A stretch of DNA of 64,000 bases from Shewanella phaeophyticola (GCF_025398315.1 NZ_JAODOQ010000001.1:3472001-3536000), one strand, 5' to 3'; shown: positions 9,558 through 21,040, counted from the first letter of the stretch. Notes: a model not told the origin generated them from the sequence alone. Translations and numbers: made by a program.

Positions 9558-10577
9558 CTACATTGCTAAAACACGAATTTGCTCACCGTCGCTAACCAGT
9601 AAACCAGCTGCGATTTCAGGGCTAAGCACAACATTATCGTGTTCATCAGAGACCAACAATTTAGCGGCAGATGCACGATAATCCGCAAGCAAAGTGTTGG
9701 AAATAATATAATGGTGATCGGCATGTGGCATTTTGTCGATTTTCACAGTGAGTAAACGGCTTTTCTTTACTGAACGTATATCATTCAGGGCGCATTCAAC
9801 CGTTGAGCCACCATCAAAAATGTCGACGTAATTGCGAAATTTAAAGCCTTCAGCTTGTAATAAACGCAGTGCCGGTTTGGTATTTTTATGGACTTCGCCA
9901 ATCACTTTTTGTGCCTTTTTAGGCAACATACAAACATACATGGGGTTGCGAGGCATCATTTCGGCCATGAAGGCTTTTTTGCCTAAGCCAGATAGATAAT
10001 CAGCTTCAACAAAGTCGATGCCTAAAAAGTGATTTTTTAACCACTCATAAAAAGGTGAGTCACCATGTTCATCGCTCACGCCGCGCATTTCGGCTATAAC
10101 AGTTTCACCAAAACGTTCACGATGTTGTGCCAAAAATAAAAAGCGCGAACGTGACAGCATGCGGCCGTTGTTACCTTTACGGTATGTGTCTTTTAAAAAT
10201 AAGGTACACAGTTCAGCGGCACCAGTGTAGTCGTGGCATAAGGTCAGCGTTTCAACTTCATTACGGACAGAAATTTGCGAAGAGTGATAAACTTCAGTGC
10301 CTAAACGGTAATGGTAAAAAGCATCTTCCATACCGACGGCAGCTTCGATACCACAAGTGCCAACGACTTCATTGGTTTTAGTATCTTCAAGCACCATTAA
10401 ATAACCTTCGTCAAAAGGCTTATTAATTTGCTTAGTAAAAGATGCCTCTGCCCTAGCAATCTTTGAACGCAGTAACTCTTCGTTTACTGGTAAAGATGTA
10501 AAACCGTGGCCTGATTCAACTGCGATACTATAGAGTGCATCGTAATCACTTGCACGGATAGGACGTATGATTAACAT
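9558..10577 (-). CDS. astA: Arginine N-succinyltransferase
   Basis: First committed enzyme of the ammonia-producing arginine succinyltransferase pathway: succinyl-CoA plus arginine to N2-succinylarginine. The 339-aa product begins MLIIRPIRASDYDALYSIA and has a GNAT-like fold with RKGNNGRMLSRSRFLF (about 157-172) and EMMPRNPMYVCMLP (about 210-223), typical AstA segments. Length agrees with E. coli AstA (344 aa). It lies nine bases upstream of astD and about 105 bases downstream of astC; the astC-astA gap holds a hairpin. The frame is intact. astB and astE are not in this window. Confidence 0.96.
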   Translation of the reverse strand: MLIIRPIRASDYDALYSIAVESGHGFTSLPVNEELLRSKIARAEASFTKQINKPFDEGYLMVLEDTKTNEVVGTCGIEAAVGMEDAFYHYRLGTEVYHSSQISVRNEVETLTLCHDYTGAAELCTLFLKDTYRKGNNGRMLSRSRFLFLAQHRERFGETVIAEMRGVSDEHGDSPFYEWLKNHFLGIDFVEADYLSGLGKKAFMAEMMPRNPMYVCMLPKKAQKVIGEVHKNTKPALRLLQAEGFKFRNYVDIFDGGSTVECALNDIRSVKKSRLLTVKIDKMPHADHHYIISNTLLADYRASAAKLLVSDEHDNVVLSPEIAAGLLVSDGEQIRVLAM

Positions 10578-10653
10578 CTTAATCTCCTCATTGCGCCACT
10601 CACAGACGGCACTGACAAATAAAGCCAGCGCGGTCTGTAAGATGGCGAACCCA

Positions 10654-10682
10654 AACTAAAAGAATGCCAGACTCTTTTAGTT
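10654..10682 (-). other. Hairpin just after astC
   Basis: AACTAAAAGA (10654-10663) pairs with TCTTTTAGTT (10673-10682). It follows the astC stop by one base, on the minus strand. It may moderate expression of astA relative to astC. The T-run is too short for a confident terminator call. Confidence 0.4.
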
Positions 10683-10683
10683 A

Positions 10684-12236
<1,553 letters not shown>

Positions 12237-13379
12237 TTACAACAAATCGAGTTTACGAAAGTTCTGTGCTTTTAATCGCAACAACTCTTGGGTAGAAAAC
12301 TCGTAATAATCAAACATAATACGTTTTTCTTGTGGGTCGATAAGTTGTTGCTCTTCTAATAATAACACTTTGGCATAACAACTGGCTTTAGCCACAATGG
12401 CGGCATCAGGCGAAAGCTCAGTAAAGTGATAATCTTGGTCAAGTTCTTTAAGCACCAGCGTAATTTTAGAATCTTCAAACTTGAGTAAATTAAGCAATTG
12501 CCAATTTAATGTATGAGCGTGCAACATCACCTGATTGAAAATAACTTCAGCAGGAAACTCCGTCGCCATAATCGCATCATAGACTTGTTTATCTCGACTT
12601 TGACTGGCCTCACGCAGCCATGTTCCCCAGGTTTTATCAAATATACGTCCGCTTTGGGTTAGCATAATTGAGGTCGCAAACTGATACATTAACGAGCAAG
12701 TATACGTTAGGCTGGGTTCTTTATTATGGAGCTGAGCCAAGGTTTGGGCGGCGATGGCACTCATGATGCTATAACGCCACAATTTACGTGTAATCCAAAG
12801 TAAATGAGTATTGCCTGAGGGTAACCAATTACGTAGGCAAAAGTATGGGATCAGTGTTCGCAGGTTTTCTAAACCAATATAATTTAATACCAATTTAATA
12901 TCGGTCACTTTCACATCGCCATTTTTCGGTCTTCTGTGGCGCGATGACGGACTATTAATTAAGTTAATTAAATCATGGCATAACCAGCTATTATCTTCAA
13001 TAATAAGCCGTAAACGGTTTAAGTTTAGATCTGAACTTAGCAATAAATCTAACAACAATATCTGACTTTCAGTAATCCCAGATGAGTCGATAATCGACTG
13101 AGGTAACGCCAGTTTGTGTTCAATCGTATTTTTTACGGTCTGAGTTAAATGAGTTGATACCTCGAGATAGATTTGACGCTCTTTAACTTGTTTTTCGATA
13201 CGCAGCTTTAACGCTTTACGTTCAATATCAAGTTTATTGGCACTTTCTTCGATCTCAGTATTTAATTCATCAAGCATTGAACTCATAGGTTGCTTGCCCA
13301 CAATAATTTGATTGTAGAGGCGACGTTCAATTTCGATGACTTTTCCGAGCCTAACGCCACCCGCTACAGATATTGCCAC
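12237..13379 (-). CDS. HDOD domain-containing protein
   Basis: A 380-aa protein starting at a GTG with AAGGA twelve bases before it. The first 85 residues are a charged helix, probably a coiled coil. An HDOD domain follows at about 95-300, including LLSSDLNLNRLRLIIEDNSWLCHDLINLINSPS (given here only as a region, 113-145) and VLNYIGLENLRTLIPYF. HDOD domains resemble HD hydrolases without the metal-binding residues and usually work in signalling as interaction modules; no EAL, GGDEF or receiver domain is attached. It stands alone between pathway genes. Role unknown. Confidence 0.75.
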   Translation of the reverse strand: MAISVAGGVRLGKVIEIERRLYNQIIVGKQPMSSMLDELNTEIEESANKLDIERKALKLRIEKQVKERQIYLEVSTHLTQTVKNTIEHKLALPQSIIDSSGITESQILLLDLLLSSDLNLNRLRLIIEDNSWLCHDLINLINSPSSRHRRPKNGDVKVTDIKLVLNYIGLENLRTLIPYFCLRNWLPSGNTHLLWITRKLWRYSIMSAIAAQTLAQLHNKEPSLTYTCSLMYQFATSIMLTQSGRIFDKTWGTWLREASQSRDKQVYDAIMATEFPAEVIFNQVMLHAHTLNWQLLNLLKFEDSKITLVLKELDQDYHFTELSPDAAIVAKASCYAKVLLLEEQQLIDPQEKRIMFDYYEFSTQELLRLKAQNFRKLDLL

Positions 13380-13420
13380 TCAACACTTTCCTTGATTACT
13401 ATTTTGAGTCAATCATAAAA

Positions 13421-13449
13421 ATTAAGGCTCTCCAAAGAAAGCCTTAATA
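13421..13449 (-). terminator. Terminator in the HDOD/S9 peptidase space
   Basis: ATTAAGGCT (13421-13429) pairs with AGCCTTAAT (13440-13448); on the minus strand T residues follow. It is placed to end transcription of the S9 peptidase gene before the HDOD gene. Confidence 0.7.
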
Positions 13450-13481
13450 GGTATTTATTTAATAAATTGAAGCTAGAGTCG

Positions 13482-15962
13482 TTATTTTAACTCTTGTTCA
13501 AATAGTTTATAAATACGACGGTATTCATCTAACCAACTTGAAGGCTGCACAAATCCATGCGGCTCGACTGGGTAAATTGCGGTTTCAAACATTGGTTTTT
13601 CAAGCTCAATTAACCGTTGCACCATACGCACGCTGTCTTGAAAAAACACATTGTCATCTAGCACGCCACTCATAATCAACAACGGCTTTTGCAACCCTTG
13701 AGCATGCTCTATTGGAGAGCTGCGCTCATAAGCGATAGGGTCGATATCAGGCGTGTTTAGAATATTAGCAGTATAAGGCGCATTATAATGTGCCCAGTCG
13801 GTTACAGGGCGTAACGCAGCCCCAGCTTGAAATAATTCTGGCTCATTAAATAATGCCATAAAGGTTAAGAAGCCACCGTATGAGCCGCCGTAAGTCCCTA
13901 CGCGCTGAGCATCGACATTGGCATTCATTGCCAGCCAAGCCACACCATCTTTTAAGTCTTCCACTTCAGGATGGCCCATGTTGCGATAAACCGCAGTGCG
14001 CCAGTCACGGCCGTAGCCTTTAGAACCGCGGTAATCCATGTCCATCACTACATAACCTTGCTGTGTTAGTAAGTTATGGAACATATATTCACGGAAATAG
14101 CCTGAAAAACCATAATGGGCATTTTGTAAATAACCCGCGCCGTGGTTAAACACTACTGCAGGGTATTTATCAGCTTGCTCTGCATCATAACCTTGCGGTA
14201 AATACACTCTAGCATAGACCTGACCTGCACCATGGTTTGAAGGTACTGCGACAACTTGCGGCATTTGCCAAGGGTATTGCTTAAACTCATTGCTGGTGTA
14301 ATCCGTCAGCTGCTTGATTTCCCCACCAATGGCTTGGATATAAAGCTCATCAGGGTGAGTTCCTGTTGAAGCTGTTAACAATAGTGCCTGTCCATCAGGG
14401 CTTAAACTGTAATCTAGCGTGCCAAACCATTGTGTGAGCTGCTCATCTTTACCTGAGGCAATCTCAACTCGGTACACATTATAGCTACCGGGATGATCTT
14501 TGTTTGCACGGTAATAGAGGTATTTGCCATCGGGTGACAAGGTCACATTATCAACCACAAATTTTCCGCTGGTCAGCGCACTGACTTTACCTGCTGCCGT
14601 TTTAATATATAGATGTGAGAAACCTGACTCTTCAGACAAATAGTAAACCGAGTCAGTGCCCGTTACCCAACCAAATTGGTTGTAGTTATAGTTAACCCAT
14701 GCATCGTCGTGAAGACGGTGCTCGGTTACAAGTTTGCCTTTTTGTAAATCCACTCGAGCGATCCAACGGTCTTTGTTATCAACCGCCTCAAGCATGACTA
14801 TCAATTGGTTAGTCGTATCTCGCCATTGCATGGCGCTTTGGCTCCACTCCCAATCTTGCATGAGTTGAATTAAACGTGGGGCTTTTTCACTGTTATAACT
14901 ATCGCCTTGAGCTTTGGCGTTTTCAGCCTTAACGCTGGCTAATACATCTTCATCAAAACCCGTTAGGCCTTCGATTGTGATGTCTTTTTTAGTGTGCTCA
15001 GCTAAATCAAGCAGCACGAGACGCTGCCCAGGAAAGGCATCTTCAGCCACACGAGCACGGGCAGGCACAGCATCAATATAGCCATCTTTACCCAGGTAAT
15101 TTGGCATGATGTCGTGCTCTGCTCGCCAGGTATAATTTTTATCGGTCAGCGCCAGCATCACATAACGACCATCGGGTGACAGGCTCATTTCAGAAATGGT
15201 TTCACTGTCGCCTAAATACCAAGGCTGAGCTGAAAATGTTGGGTCTGCTTTAGCCAATGATTCACGGTATTGTTCACGTGATTTGTCATTGTTATGCTGT
15301 AAGGTAACGTAGTCGGTCAGTCTATGCTGCTGCTTGGCAATATAACTGCTTGGATCTTGCGTTTTTTGCGGTTCATTAACCATTTGGATAGCGGCAATTT
15401 GCTCAACCATTCCAGTGGCTTGATGTAGGCGGAAAATGTTATTGCCTTGCCAGTAAGCCAAGTCACCATTATTCAAAAAACGGACCCCATCAATGGCATC
15501 ATTTTGACGAGTAAGCTGACTAACATTACCACTTTGTAAATCTTTTACAAAAACATTGCCTTGATAAATATAGGCTTTTTTATTTTTAGTTGAATTAATA
15601 ACACCATTTCGTTGATCAGCTAAATGCAACTGAGACAGCTCAAGCTGCTCTGCAGTTGTGGCTGTAATATTCTGCTGGTAATAATCACGTATCGGCGCTT
15701 GGTGAGCCTGGCGACTAAAATAAACTGACTGGCTGTCATCGCTCCAATAAGCGCCACGCGCAAATATTCCCATCCAATCTGGATTAGCCATAATTTGATT
15801 GAGTGTTAACGCTTGTTCTGCCTTTGGCGGAGACGCGAGTGGTACGGTTATCTTGGTGCTTGAAACCGTTGTTGCTGGTGCCGAATCGACAGTGGCCGCA
15901 CAGCCGCTTATCATGGCTAAAGAAACTGCACTAATGGCAAAATGTCGCAAAATGCTGGTCAT
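13482..15962 (-). CDS. S9 family peptidase, lipoprotein
   Basis: Prolyl oligopeptidase/dipeptidyl peptidase IV-like serine peptidase (826 aa from the ATG at 15962, which has AGGGA five bases before it; another ATG lies six bases earlier). The N-terminus is a lipoprotein signal with lipobox ISGC (Cys about 21). Residues about 45-560 form a beta-propeller of WD-like strands with repeated SPDGRYVM/SPDGKYLY motifs. The hydrolase domain has GGSYGG (Ser about 694), GVLDDNV (Asp about 769) and EPHGF (His about 802). It probably trims dipeptides from oligopeptides at the outer membrane or periplasm, fitting a peptide-using marine bacterium. Intact. Exact specificity is unknown. Confidence 0.92.
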   Translation of the reverse strand: MTSILRHFAISAVSLAMISGCAATVDSAPATTVSSTKITVPLASPPKAEQALTLNQIMANPDWMGIFARGAYWSDDSQSVYFSRQAHQAPIRDYYQQNITATTAEQLELSQLHLADQRNGVINSTKNKKAYIYQGNVFVKDLQSGNVSQLTRQNDAIDGVRFLNNGDLAYWQGNNIFRLHQATGMVEQIAAIQMVNEPQKTQDPSSYIAKQQHRLTDYVTLQHNNDKSREQYRESLAKADPTFSAQPWYLGDSETISEMSLSPDGRYVMLALTDKNYTWRAEHDIMPNYLGKDGYIDAVPARARVAEDAFPGQRLVLLDLAEHTKKDITIEGLTGFDEDVLASVKAENAKAQGDSYNSEKAPRLIQLMQDWEWSQSAMQWRDTTNQLIVMLEAVDNKDRWIARVDLQKGKLVTEHRLHDDAWVNYNYNQFGWVTGTDSVYYLSEESGFSHLYIKTAAGKVSALTSGKFVVDNVTLSPDGKYLYYRANKDHPGSYNVYRVEIASGKDEQLTQWFGTLDYSLSPDGQALLLTASTGTHPDELYIQAIGGEIKQLTDYTSNEFKQYPWQMPQVVAVPSNHGAGQVYARVYLPQGYDAEQADKYPAVVFNHGAGYLQNAHYGFSGYFREYMFHNLLTQQGYVVMDMDYRGSKGYGRDWRTAVYRNMGHPEVEDLKDGVAWLAMNANVDAQRVGTYGGSYGGFLTFMALFNEPELFQAGAALRPVTDWAHYNAPYTANILNTPDIDPIAYERSSPIEHAQGLQKPLLIMSGVLDDNVFFQDSVRMVQRLIELEKPMFETAIYPVEPHGFVQPSSWLDEYRRIYKLFEQELK

Positions 15963-16057
15963 GATCATCCCTTTTATTATTTTAAGCGCTATTTATATCA
16001 TAGATTGGTCGGTGGTGAAGGACTGAAGTTGTAACATAAAATACGATTTTGATGGCA

Positions 16058-16626
16058 TTAAACACGTAAAAAGTTAGCCAGTAACTCATGGCCTTGCTGG
16101 GTTAAAATCGATTCTGGATGAAACTGCACACTGTATAAATTCAGTGCTCGATGACTCATGGCCATAATCTCTCGGCCGTGCACAGGGTCATCAAACCACG
16201 CATCAAGTTGAAATCCTTGCGGCATACTGTCTATCAATAAAGAATGATAACGAGTGACCTGAAGTGGCAATGTTAGCTCGTTAAAGAGCCCTTGTTGATT
16301 ATGTTCAATTAAACTGGTTTTACCATGCATAACACGCTTAGCACGAATAACATTTGCGCCAAATACTTGTGCGATAGCTTGATGGCCTAAACACACACCT
16401 AAGATGGGTATTTTACCCGCAAAGTGCTTAATGGCTGCCAGCGAAACGCCTGCTTCGTTAGGAGTACAGGGCCAGGTGAAATAACCAAATGACTTGGCGC
16501 TAATGCTTCAATTTGCGCAACCGTGATTTCATCATTACGTTTAACCACAATCTCCTGTCCGAGAGTTTGAAAATACTGAACAAGATTAAACGTAAATGAA
16601 TCATAATTATCAATCATCAATAACAT
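16058..16626 (-). pseudogene. pabA: Aminodeoxychorismate/anthranilate synthase component II, frame broken
   Basis: Glutamine amidotransferase subunit that supplies ammonia to chorismate-using synthases in folate (PabA) or tryptophan (TrpG) synthesis. It begins [19 protein letters not shown], classic for the family, and reaches ISPGP before leaving frame. The remainder, read in another frame, has the nucleophile Cys in GVCLGHQ, and YHSL and the HPES triad at the C-terminus. One missing base in ACAGGGCCAGG (16466-16476) restores [11 protein letters not shown] and about 189 aa, the usual length. An ArgD-type gene lies nearby, as pabA and argD are close in E. coli, hence pabA rather than trpG. 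The break is probably a sequence error. Confidence 0.9.
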
Positions 16627-16654
16627 TATCGATCTCACAAGCCTTTTTTAGCTT

Positions 16655-16682
16655 AAAAAAACCAGCCTTGCGACTGGTTTTA
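16655..16682 (-). terminator. Terminator after sspB
   Basis: AAACCAG (16659-16665) and CTGGTTT (16674-16680) form the stem. On the minus strand it is followed by a run of T (positions 16654-16660 read in reverse). It ends the petABC-sspAB side before pabA. Confidence 0.75.
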
Positions 16683-16700
16683 TGTCCTAACGGCTGTCAA

Positions 16701-17171
16701 TTACTTAACCACTGTTAGGTGACTTCTGCGTTTAGCTTTGTCGTCTGAACGGGTCGACTTAGTCGTCTCAGGCGTTGTTGAAGGTTCTTCAACTGACTTC
16801 ATAGATGAAGGCACAGATGAAAGCTCATCGTGTTCATCTTCGATCATGTAAGCATCTTCCATGTCAAACACCGTACCCGCGCCGTTTTCACGGGCATAGA
16901 TAGCAACGATTGAAGCCATAGGTAAAAATACGTTTTGCGGTACTCCGCCAAAACGCGCATTAAACTCTACAGCATCGTTAGTCATGTGAAGATTGGCCAC
17001 TGCTCCAGTTGCAATGTTTAATACGATTTGACCGTCTTTAACAAATTGCTGTGGAACCTGGGTACCTTTAACAAAAGCGTCCACGACAACATGCGGCGTT
17101 AAATGGTTATCCATCAACCATTCATAGTACGCACGCAATAAATACGGACGATTAGGTGTTATTGGTTTCAT
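16701..17171 (-). CDS. sspB: ClpXP adaptor protein SspB
   Basis: Adaptor that delivers ssrA-tagged proteins to ClpXP, and partner of stalled-ribosome rescue (established for E. coli). The 156-aa protein has the folded substrate-binding domain at 1-115 (RPYLLRAYYEWLMDNHLTPHVVVD, seen as a region from 8 to 31; INIATGAV-like strand; FNARFGGVPQNVFLPM). A flexible acidic linker follows, and a basic hydrophobic tail RRSHLTVVK ends the protein, corresponding to the ClpX-binding tail LRVVK of E. coli. Its ATG overlaps the sspA stop as TAATG, so translation is coupled. Intact. Confidence 0.95.
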   Translation of the reverse strand: MKPITPNRPYLLRAYYEWLMDNHLTPHVVVDAFVKGTQVPQQFVKDGQIVLNIATGAVANLHMTNDAVEFNARFGGVPQNVFLPMASIVAIYARENGAGTVFDMEDAYMIEDEHDELSSVPSSMKSVEEPSTTPETTKSTRSDDKAKRRSHLTVVK

Positions 17172-17801
17172 TACATGCCCATGCGCATTTCGCGCTCAGC
17201 CTCAGTTAATGATGCTTTAAATGATTCACGTTCAAAAATACGTGTCATGTAAGCATTGATTTCTTTTGCTGTACGAGGATCTAAGTTAATGCCTAATACA
17301 GGTAAACGCCATAATAATGCAGCCTAAGTAGCAGTCAGATAGACCAAACTCTTCGCTCATAAAATAAGGCATTTCTGCAAATACAGGGGCTAAAGCAACT
17401 AAGCTTTCAGTTAACTCTTTACGCGCTGCATCAGCTTTGTCACCGTTACGGATACGCTCAACAAGCGCATACCAGTCGGTGTCGATTCTGTGCATCATCA
17501 AACGGCTTTGACCGCGAGATACCGGATATACTGGCATTAATGGAGGATGCGGAAAACGCTCATCCAGATACTCCATAATAATACGCGATTCGTACAACAC
17601 TAATTCACGATCAACTAAAGTCGGTACTGAGTTGTACGGATTGACTTCAAGTAAATCTTCAGGCATTTCACTTGGGTCAACTTGTAAAACATCAACAGTA
17701 ACCCCTTTTTCAGCCAATACGATACGTACTTGGTGACTATATAAATCATCGGCACCAGAAAAAAGTGTCATGATAGAGCGCTTGTTGGCAGCAACAGCCA
17801 T
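17171..17801 (-). pseudogene. sspA: Stringent starvation protein A, frame broken near the end
   Basis: RNA-polymerase-associated glutathione-S-transferase-like protein that acts in stationary-phase and acid responses (known from E. coli). The protein has the thioredoxin-like domain (about 10-85, with NPYNSVPTLVDRELVLYES) and the helical domain. The frame reads correctly to SDCYL, then shifts and stops at 17286. In the neighbouring frame it continues AALLWRLPVLGI to EREMRMGM and a stop at 17171. One extra base in the GCAGCCTAAG at 17320-17329 accounts for this; repair gives 209 aa, close to the family's usual size. Stop and sspB start overlap (TAATG), which supports the repaired end. Confidence 0.93.
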
Positions 17802-17819
17802 TGATACCCTCCAGAATCT

Positions 17820-17857
17820 AAAAAAAACAAAACAAACGAGGGGCTAAGCCCCCGTTT
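17820..17857 (-). terminator. Terminator after petC
   Basis: On the minus strand a GC-rich stem (GGGGGC with GCCCC, extended by AAACG/CGTTT) at 17834-17857 is followed by a long T-rich stretch. It separates petABC from sspAB, though read-through is possible. Confidence 0.75.
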
Positions 17858-17895
17858 ACAATATGCGGATAATGTATAATAACCGTTATTGATAG

Positions 17896-18594
17896 CTAGT
17901 GTACATCTTTCCAGTACTCTTTCTTCAACAAATACGCAATGATGAAGAAAATAAACAAGAATCCAAGTACCCACATACCTAAAGCTTTACGCTCTAACTG
18001 TACAGGTTCAGCTGAATAAACTAAGAAGCCCGTGATATCACGCACTGCTTGGTCATACTCTTCTGTTGTCAATTTGCCACCAGTGGTAACAAAAGTGCCA
18101 TCCTCTTGTTTTACTGCAAGACCTTGTAAGTCTTGTAATACGTGTGGCATACCCACTAATGGGAACACTGTGTTATTTACGCCAAATGGACGAGTCTCAT
18201 CAGCATAAAAACCTTTAAGGTATGAATATACCCAGTCTTCACCACGTACACGAGCAACCAGCGTTAAATCTGGAGGTGCTGCACCAAACCATTTTGCAGC
18301 ATCAGCGGTTGGAATTGCGTTTTCCATTAAATCGCCGATTTTGGCATCGTTAAGCATGTATTTGCTACGCATATCATCGGTTGAAATACCGATATCTGCA
18401 GCAACACGTTCATAACGTTGATATTGCGTGCTGTGACAACCTGAACAGTATTGTTGGAATAAATCCAAGCCACGTTCTAATGACGCTTTGTCATGTAACT
18501 TAACGTTAGCGCTTTCTAAGTGAACATTATGCCCACTTGCTGCCATTGCCAAAGATGGCAACAAAGTAACTAATGCAATTAATAACTTTTTCAT
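17896..18594 (-). CDS. petC: Ubiquinol-cytochrome c reductase, cytochrome c1 subunit
   Basis: Electron-transfer subunit of the bc1 complex, passing electrons from the Rieske protein to soluble cytochrome c. The 232-aa protein has a signal peptide (MKKLLIALVTLLPSLAMA), the haem c motif CSGCH at 50-54, and a C-terminal membrane anchor at about 206-224 followed by a positively charged tail. The axial Met is probably in the VGMPHVLQD segment near 150. Its ATG overlaps the petB stop. The last gene of petABC, followed by a terminator. Intact. Confidence 0.96.
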   Translation of the reverse strand: MKKLLIALVTLLPSLAMAASGHNVHLESANVKLHDKASLERGLDLFQQYCSGCHSTQYQRYERVAADIGISTDDMRSKYMLNDAKIGDLMENAIPTADAAKWFGAAPPDLTLVARVRGEDWVYSYLKGFYADETRPFGVNNTVFPLVGMPHVLQDLQGLAVKQEDGTFVTTGGKLTTEEYDQAVRDITGFLVYSAEPVQLERKALGMWVLGFLFIFFIIAYLLKKEYWKDVH

Positions 18595-19809
18595 TAGTGT
18601 GTCACCCTCGTTGGTACTTCTTTTGTTTTCTCATTTTTACTGTAAACCCATAGGGCTACGAAGAAACCAAAGTAAGTGAAAGTGAAAATACGTGCCGCAA
18701 TAGTCAGCTCAGGAGTCGCAGGAACCACACCTAAATAACCAAGAATAATGAACGACACAGTAAATTGTGCAATGTTGATCTTATGGATCATGCTGCGGTA
18801 GCGAATAGACTTCACTTTACAACGATCAAGCCATGGCAGAATAAATAACACGGCAATAGACAGACCCATACCAATGACACCCAATAACTTATCAGGAATC
18901 GCACGTAAAATGGCATAGAAAGGTGTGAAGTACCAAACCGGTGCAATATGTTCTGGCGTCTTCATTGGGTTCGCCGCTTCAAAGTTTGGCTTTTCAAGGA
19001 AGTATCCACCGCCTTCAGGCATGAAGAACAACACATAACAGAACACGATTAAGAAACCCGCTACACCCATAATATCTTTTACAGTGTAATAAGGGTGGAA
19101 TGGAATACCATCAATAGGCCATCCGTTCTCATCTTTGTTCTTTTTAATTTCTACACCATCAGGGTTATTTGAGCCCACTTCATGTAGAGCAATTAAGTGT
19201 AAGAACACTAAAACAACTAATACAAGTGGCAGCGCAATAACGTGTAATGCGAAGAAACGGTTTAGCGTAGCCCCCGAAATAACGTAGTCACCACGGATCC
19301 ATAATGTAAGGTCATCACCAATAATAGGGATAGCGCCAAACAAAGAGATAATTACCTGTGCGCCCCAGTAAGACATTTGTCCCCAAGGTAATAGGTAACC
19401 CATGAATGCTTCAGCCATTAGCACAAGGAAAATCAACATACCAAACAGCCATAATAGCTCTCTTGGTTTTTGATAAGAACCGTAGATTAATCCACGGAAC
19501 ATGTGCATATAAATGACAAAGAAAAACGCCGATGCCCCCGTAGAGTGCATATAACGAAGTAACCAGCCGTACTCAACATCACGCATGATGTATTCAACTG
19601 AAGCAAACGCGCCTTCAGCTGTTGGTACGTAATTCATGGTTAACCAAATACCCGTTAGTAATTGGTTAACTAAAACTAAAAGCGCTAATGAACCAAAGAA
19701 ATACCAAAAGTTGAAGTTCTTTGGTGTCGCATATTGACTTCACGTGACGGTTATAAGTGGCCGTCATTGGGATGCGCGCATCAATCCAATCAATAATGTT
19801 CTTAACCAT
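18594..19809 (-). pseudogene. petB: Ubiquinol-cytochrome c reductase, cytochrome b subunit, frame broken near the start
   Basis: Core membrane subunit of the bc1 complex that carries the two b haems and both quinone sites. The large part (from TMNYVPTAEGAF) is intact and contains LRYMHSTGASAFF, GYLLPWGQMSYWGAQV, RFFALHVIALPLVLV and the PEWY-equivalent PVWYFTPFYA. The start is at 19809 (MVKNIIDWIDARIPMTATYNRHV), read in a different frame. One extra base in GACTTCACG (19737-19745) separates them, and its removal gives SQYATPKNFNFWYFF and 404 aa, the expected length. The ATG overlaps the petA stop (TAATG), confirming the true start. Probably a sequence error, as petA and petC are intact. Confidence 0.95.
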
Positions 19810-20399
19810 TATGCCGCTCCTGTGTCTTCACCGATAAGCACGGTAGCGTCATCGACATATTTGTGTGGCGGGATCACGAGGTTCAATGGTGCTGGAACAC
19901 CCTGAAACACACGGCCGGCCATGTCAAATTTAGAACCGTGACAAGGACAGAAGAAACCAGATGTTACCCCTTCTACCTGCTCACCGAATGAATCAGGTAA
20001 ATAAGTAGGCGAACAACCTAGGTGAGTACAGATACCGACTGCAATAAAGAATTCAGGCTTAATAGAACGTGCTGGGTTAGTAGCATATTCGGGTTGCTGC
20101 ATTTCTTCAGAAGCAGGATCGCGTAATTGACCGTCTAGAGATTTAAGATTCTCTAGTACAGCTTCTGTACGACGAACGACCCAAACCGGTTTTCCGCGCC
20201 ATTCGACACGAATTAACTGACCTGGTTCTACTTTACTAATATTTACTTCGACCGGCGCACCTGCAGCTTTCGCCTTGGCGCTCGGATTCCATGACTTGAT
20301 GAAAGGAACCGCTACAGCGACGGCACCAGCACCACCTACTACGGCGGTTGCGGCTGTCAGGAATCTGCGACGTCCGGTATCGACTGGCGCATTGCTCAT
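19809..20399 (-). CDS. petA: Ubiquinol-cytochrome c reductase, Rieske iron-sulfur subunit
   Basis: Takes electrons from quinol and passes them to cytochrome c1. The 196-aa protein has a twin-arginine-type N-terminus (TGRRRFLTAATA) with a hydrophobic anchor (about 17-33). The 2Fe-2S cluster ligands lie in CTHLGC (about 124-129) and CPCHGS (about 151-156), with the disulfide cysteines in place. First gene of petABC; the stop overlaps the petB ATG. The upstream 700 bases contain a miniature element, leaving roughly 300 bases for its promoter. Confidence 0.97.
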   Translation of the reverse strand: MSNAPVDTGRRRFLTAATAVVGGAGAVAVAVPFIKSWNPSAKAKAAGAPVEVNISKVEPGQLIRVEWRGKPVWVVRRTEAVLENLKSLDGQLRDPASEEMQQPEYATNPARSIKPEFFIAVGICTHLGCSPTYLPDSFGEQVEGVTSGFFCPCHGSKFDMAGRVFQGVPAPLNLVIPPHKYVDDATVLIGEDTGAA

Positions 20400-20696
20400 C
20401 CACTTATCTCCCAGAGGGTGTTGGAATTTTTATATTTCAATACTTTAGCGAACCACAACGGTATCGCTAAAATCATAGTTTGAGGCGGTGCTCATTATAG
20501 CGAAAAATTAGAGCTAGATCATAGTGAAAACACACATCTAAGTTGAGGATATTAACATTTTTTTCAAAAAGGCATATAAATCAGCGTCTTTTTAACAATC
20601 GAAACAAGGTTAACTCCTGCAAAATAATTTTTTATTGCTATATCTAATCAACTACTTATATACGTTTTGCTGTAAAAACAGTCGAAATAAGCTGTT

Positions 20697-20993
20697 TATA
20701 CCAATCCGCATTAGAATTTGCTCTTTTAGCGAAAATGATCAGTGAGGTATTCGAGGCAGCCTTTTAAGACATAGTCGTTCTCGGCAACTGCTCCTGCGTT
20801 GCTCTACCTCCTGCATCCATGCAGTCGTAAGTTAAGAAAGGCTAACAATGAGTAATCACTCTGATAAATTCGCCCTTCGGGGCTGTGCCCCCCATTACTG
20901 CTTCAAATGACTTTAATGTAGAGGACTACACCTACAGTCATTTTCATTGTACTGAGCCTAAAATAGGTCATATTCTAATAAGGATTGGTATTA
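20697..20993. mobile_element. Miniature inverted-repeat element, family B copy 1
   Basis: A 297-bp non-coding element. The ends are inverted repeats: TATACCAATCCGCATTAGAA at the left against the complement of TTCTAATAAGGATTGGTATTA-like sequence at the right (mismatches at a few positions). It has a single copy of the 47-bp core (20780-20826, complementary strand) also found in family A. It lies in the 699-base space between petA and hflC. The rest of that space shows the petA promoter side (AT-rich) and the hflC terminator. Confidence 0.75.
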
Positions 20994-21040
20994 CTCACAA
21001 AGAACAGCTTTTATTGAATGCAGGTTTGAATTACAGAGAC

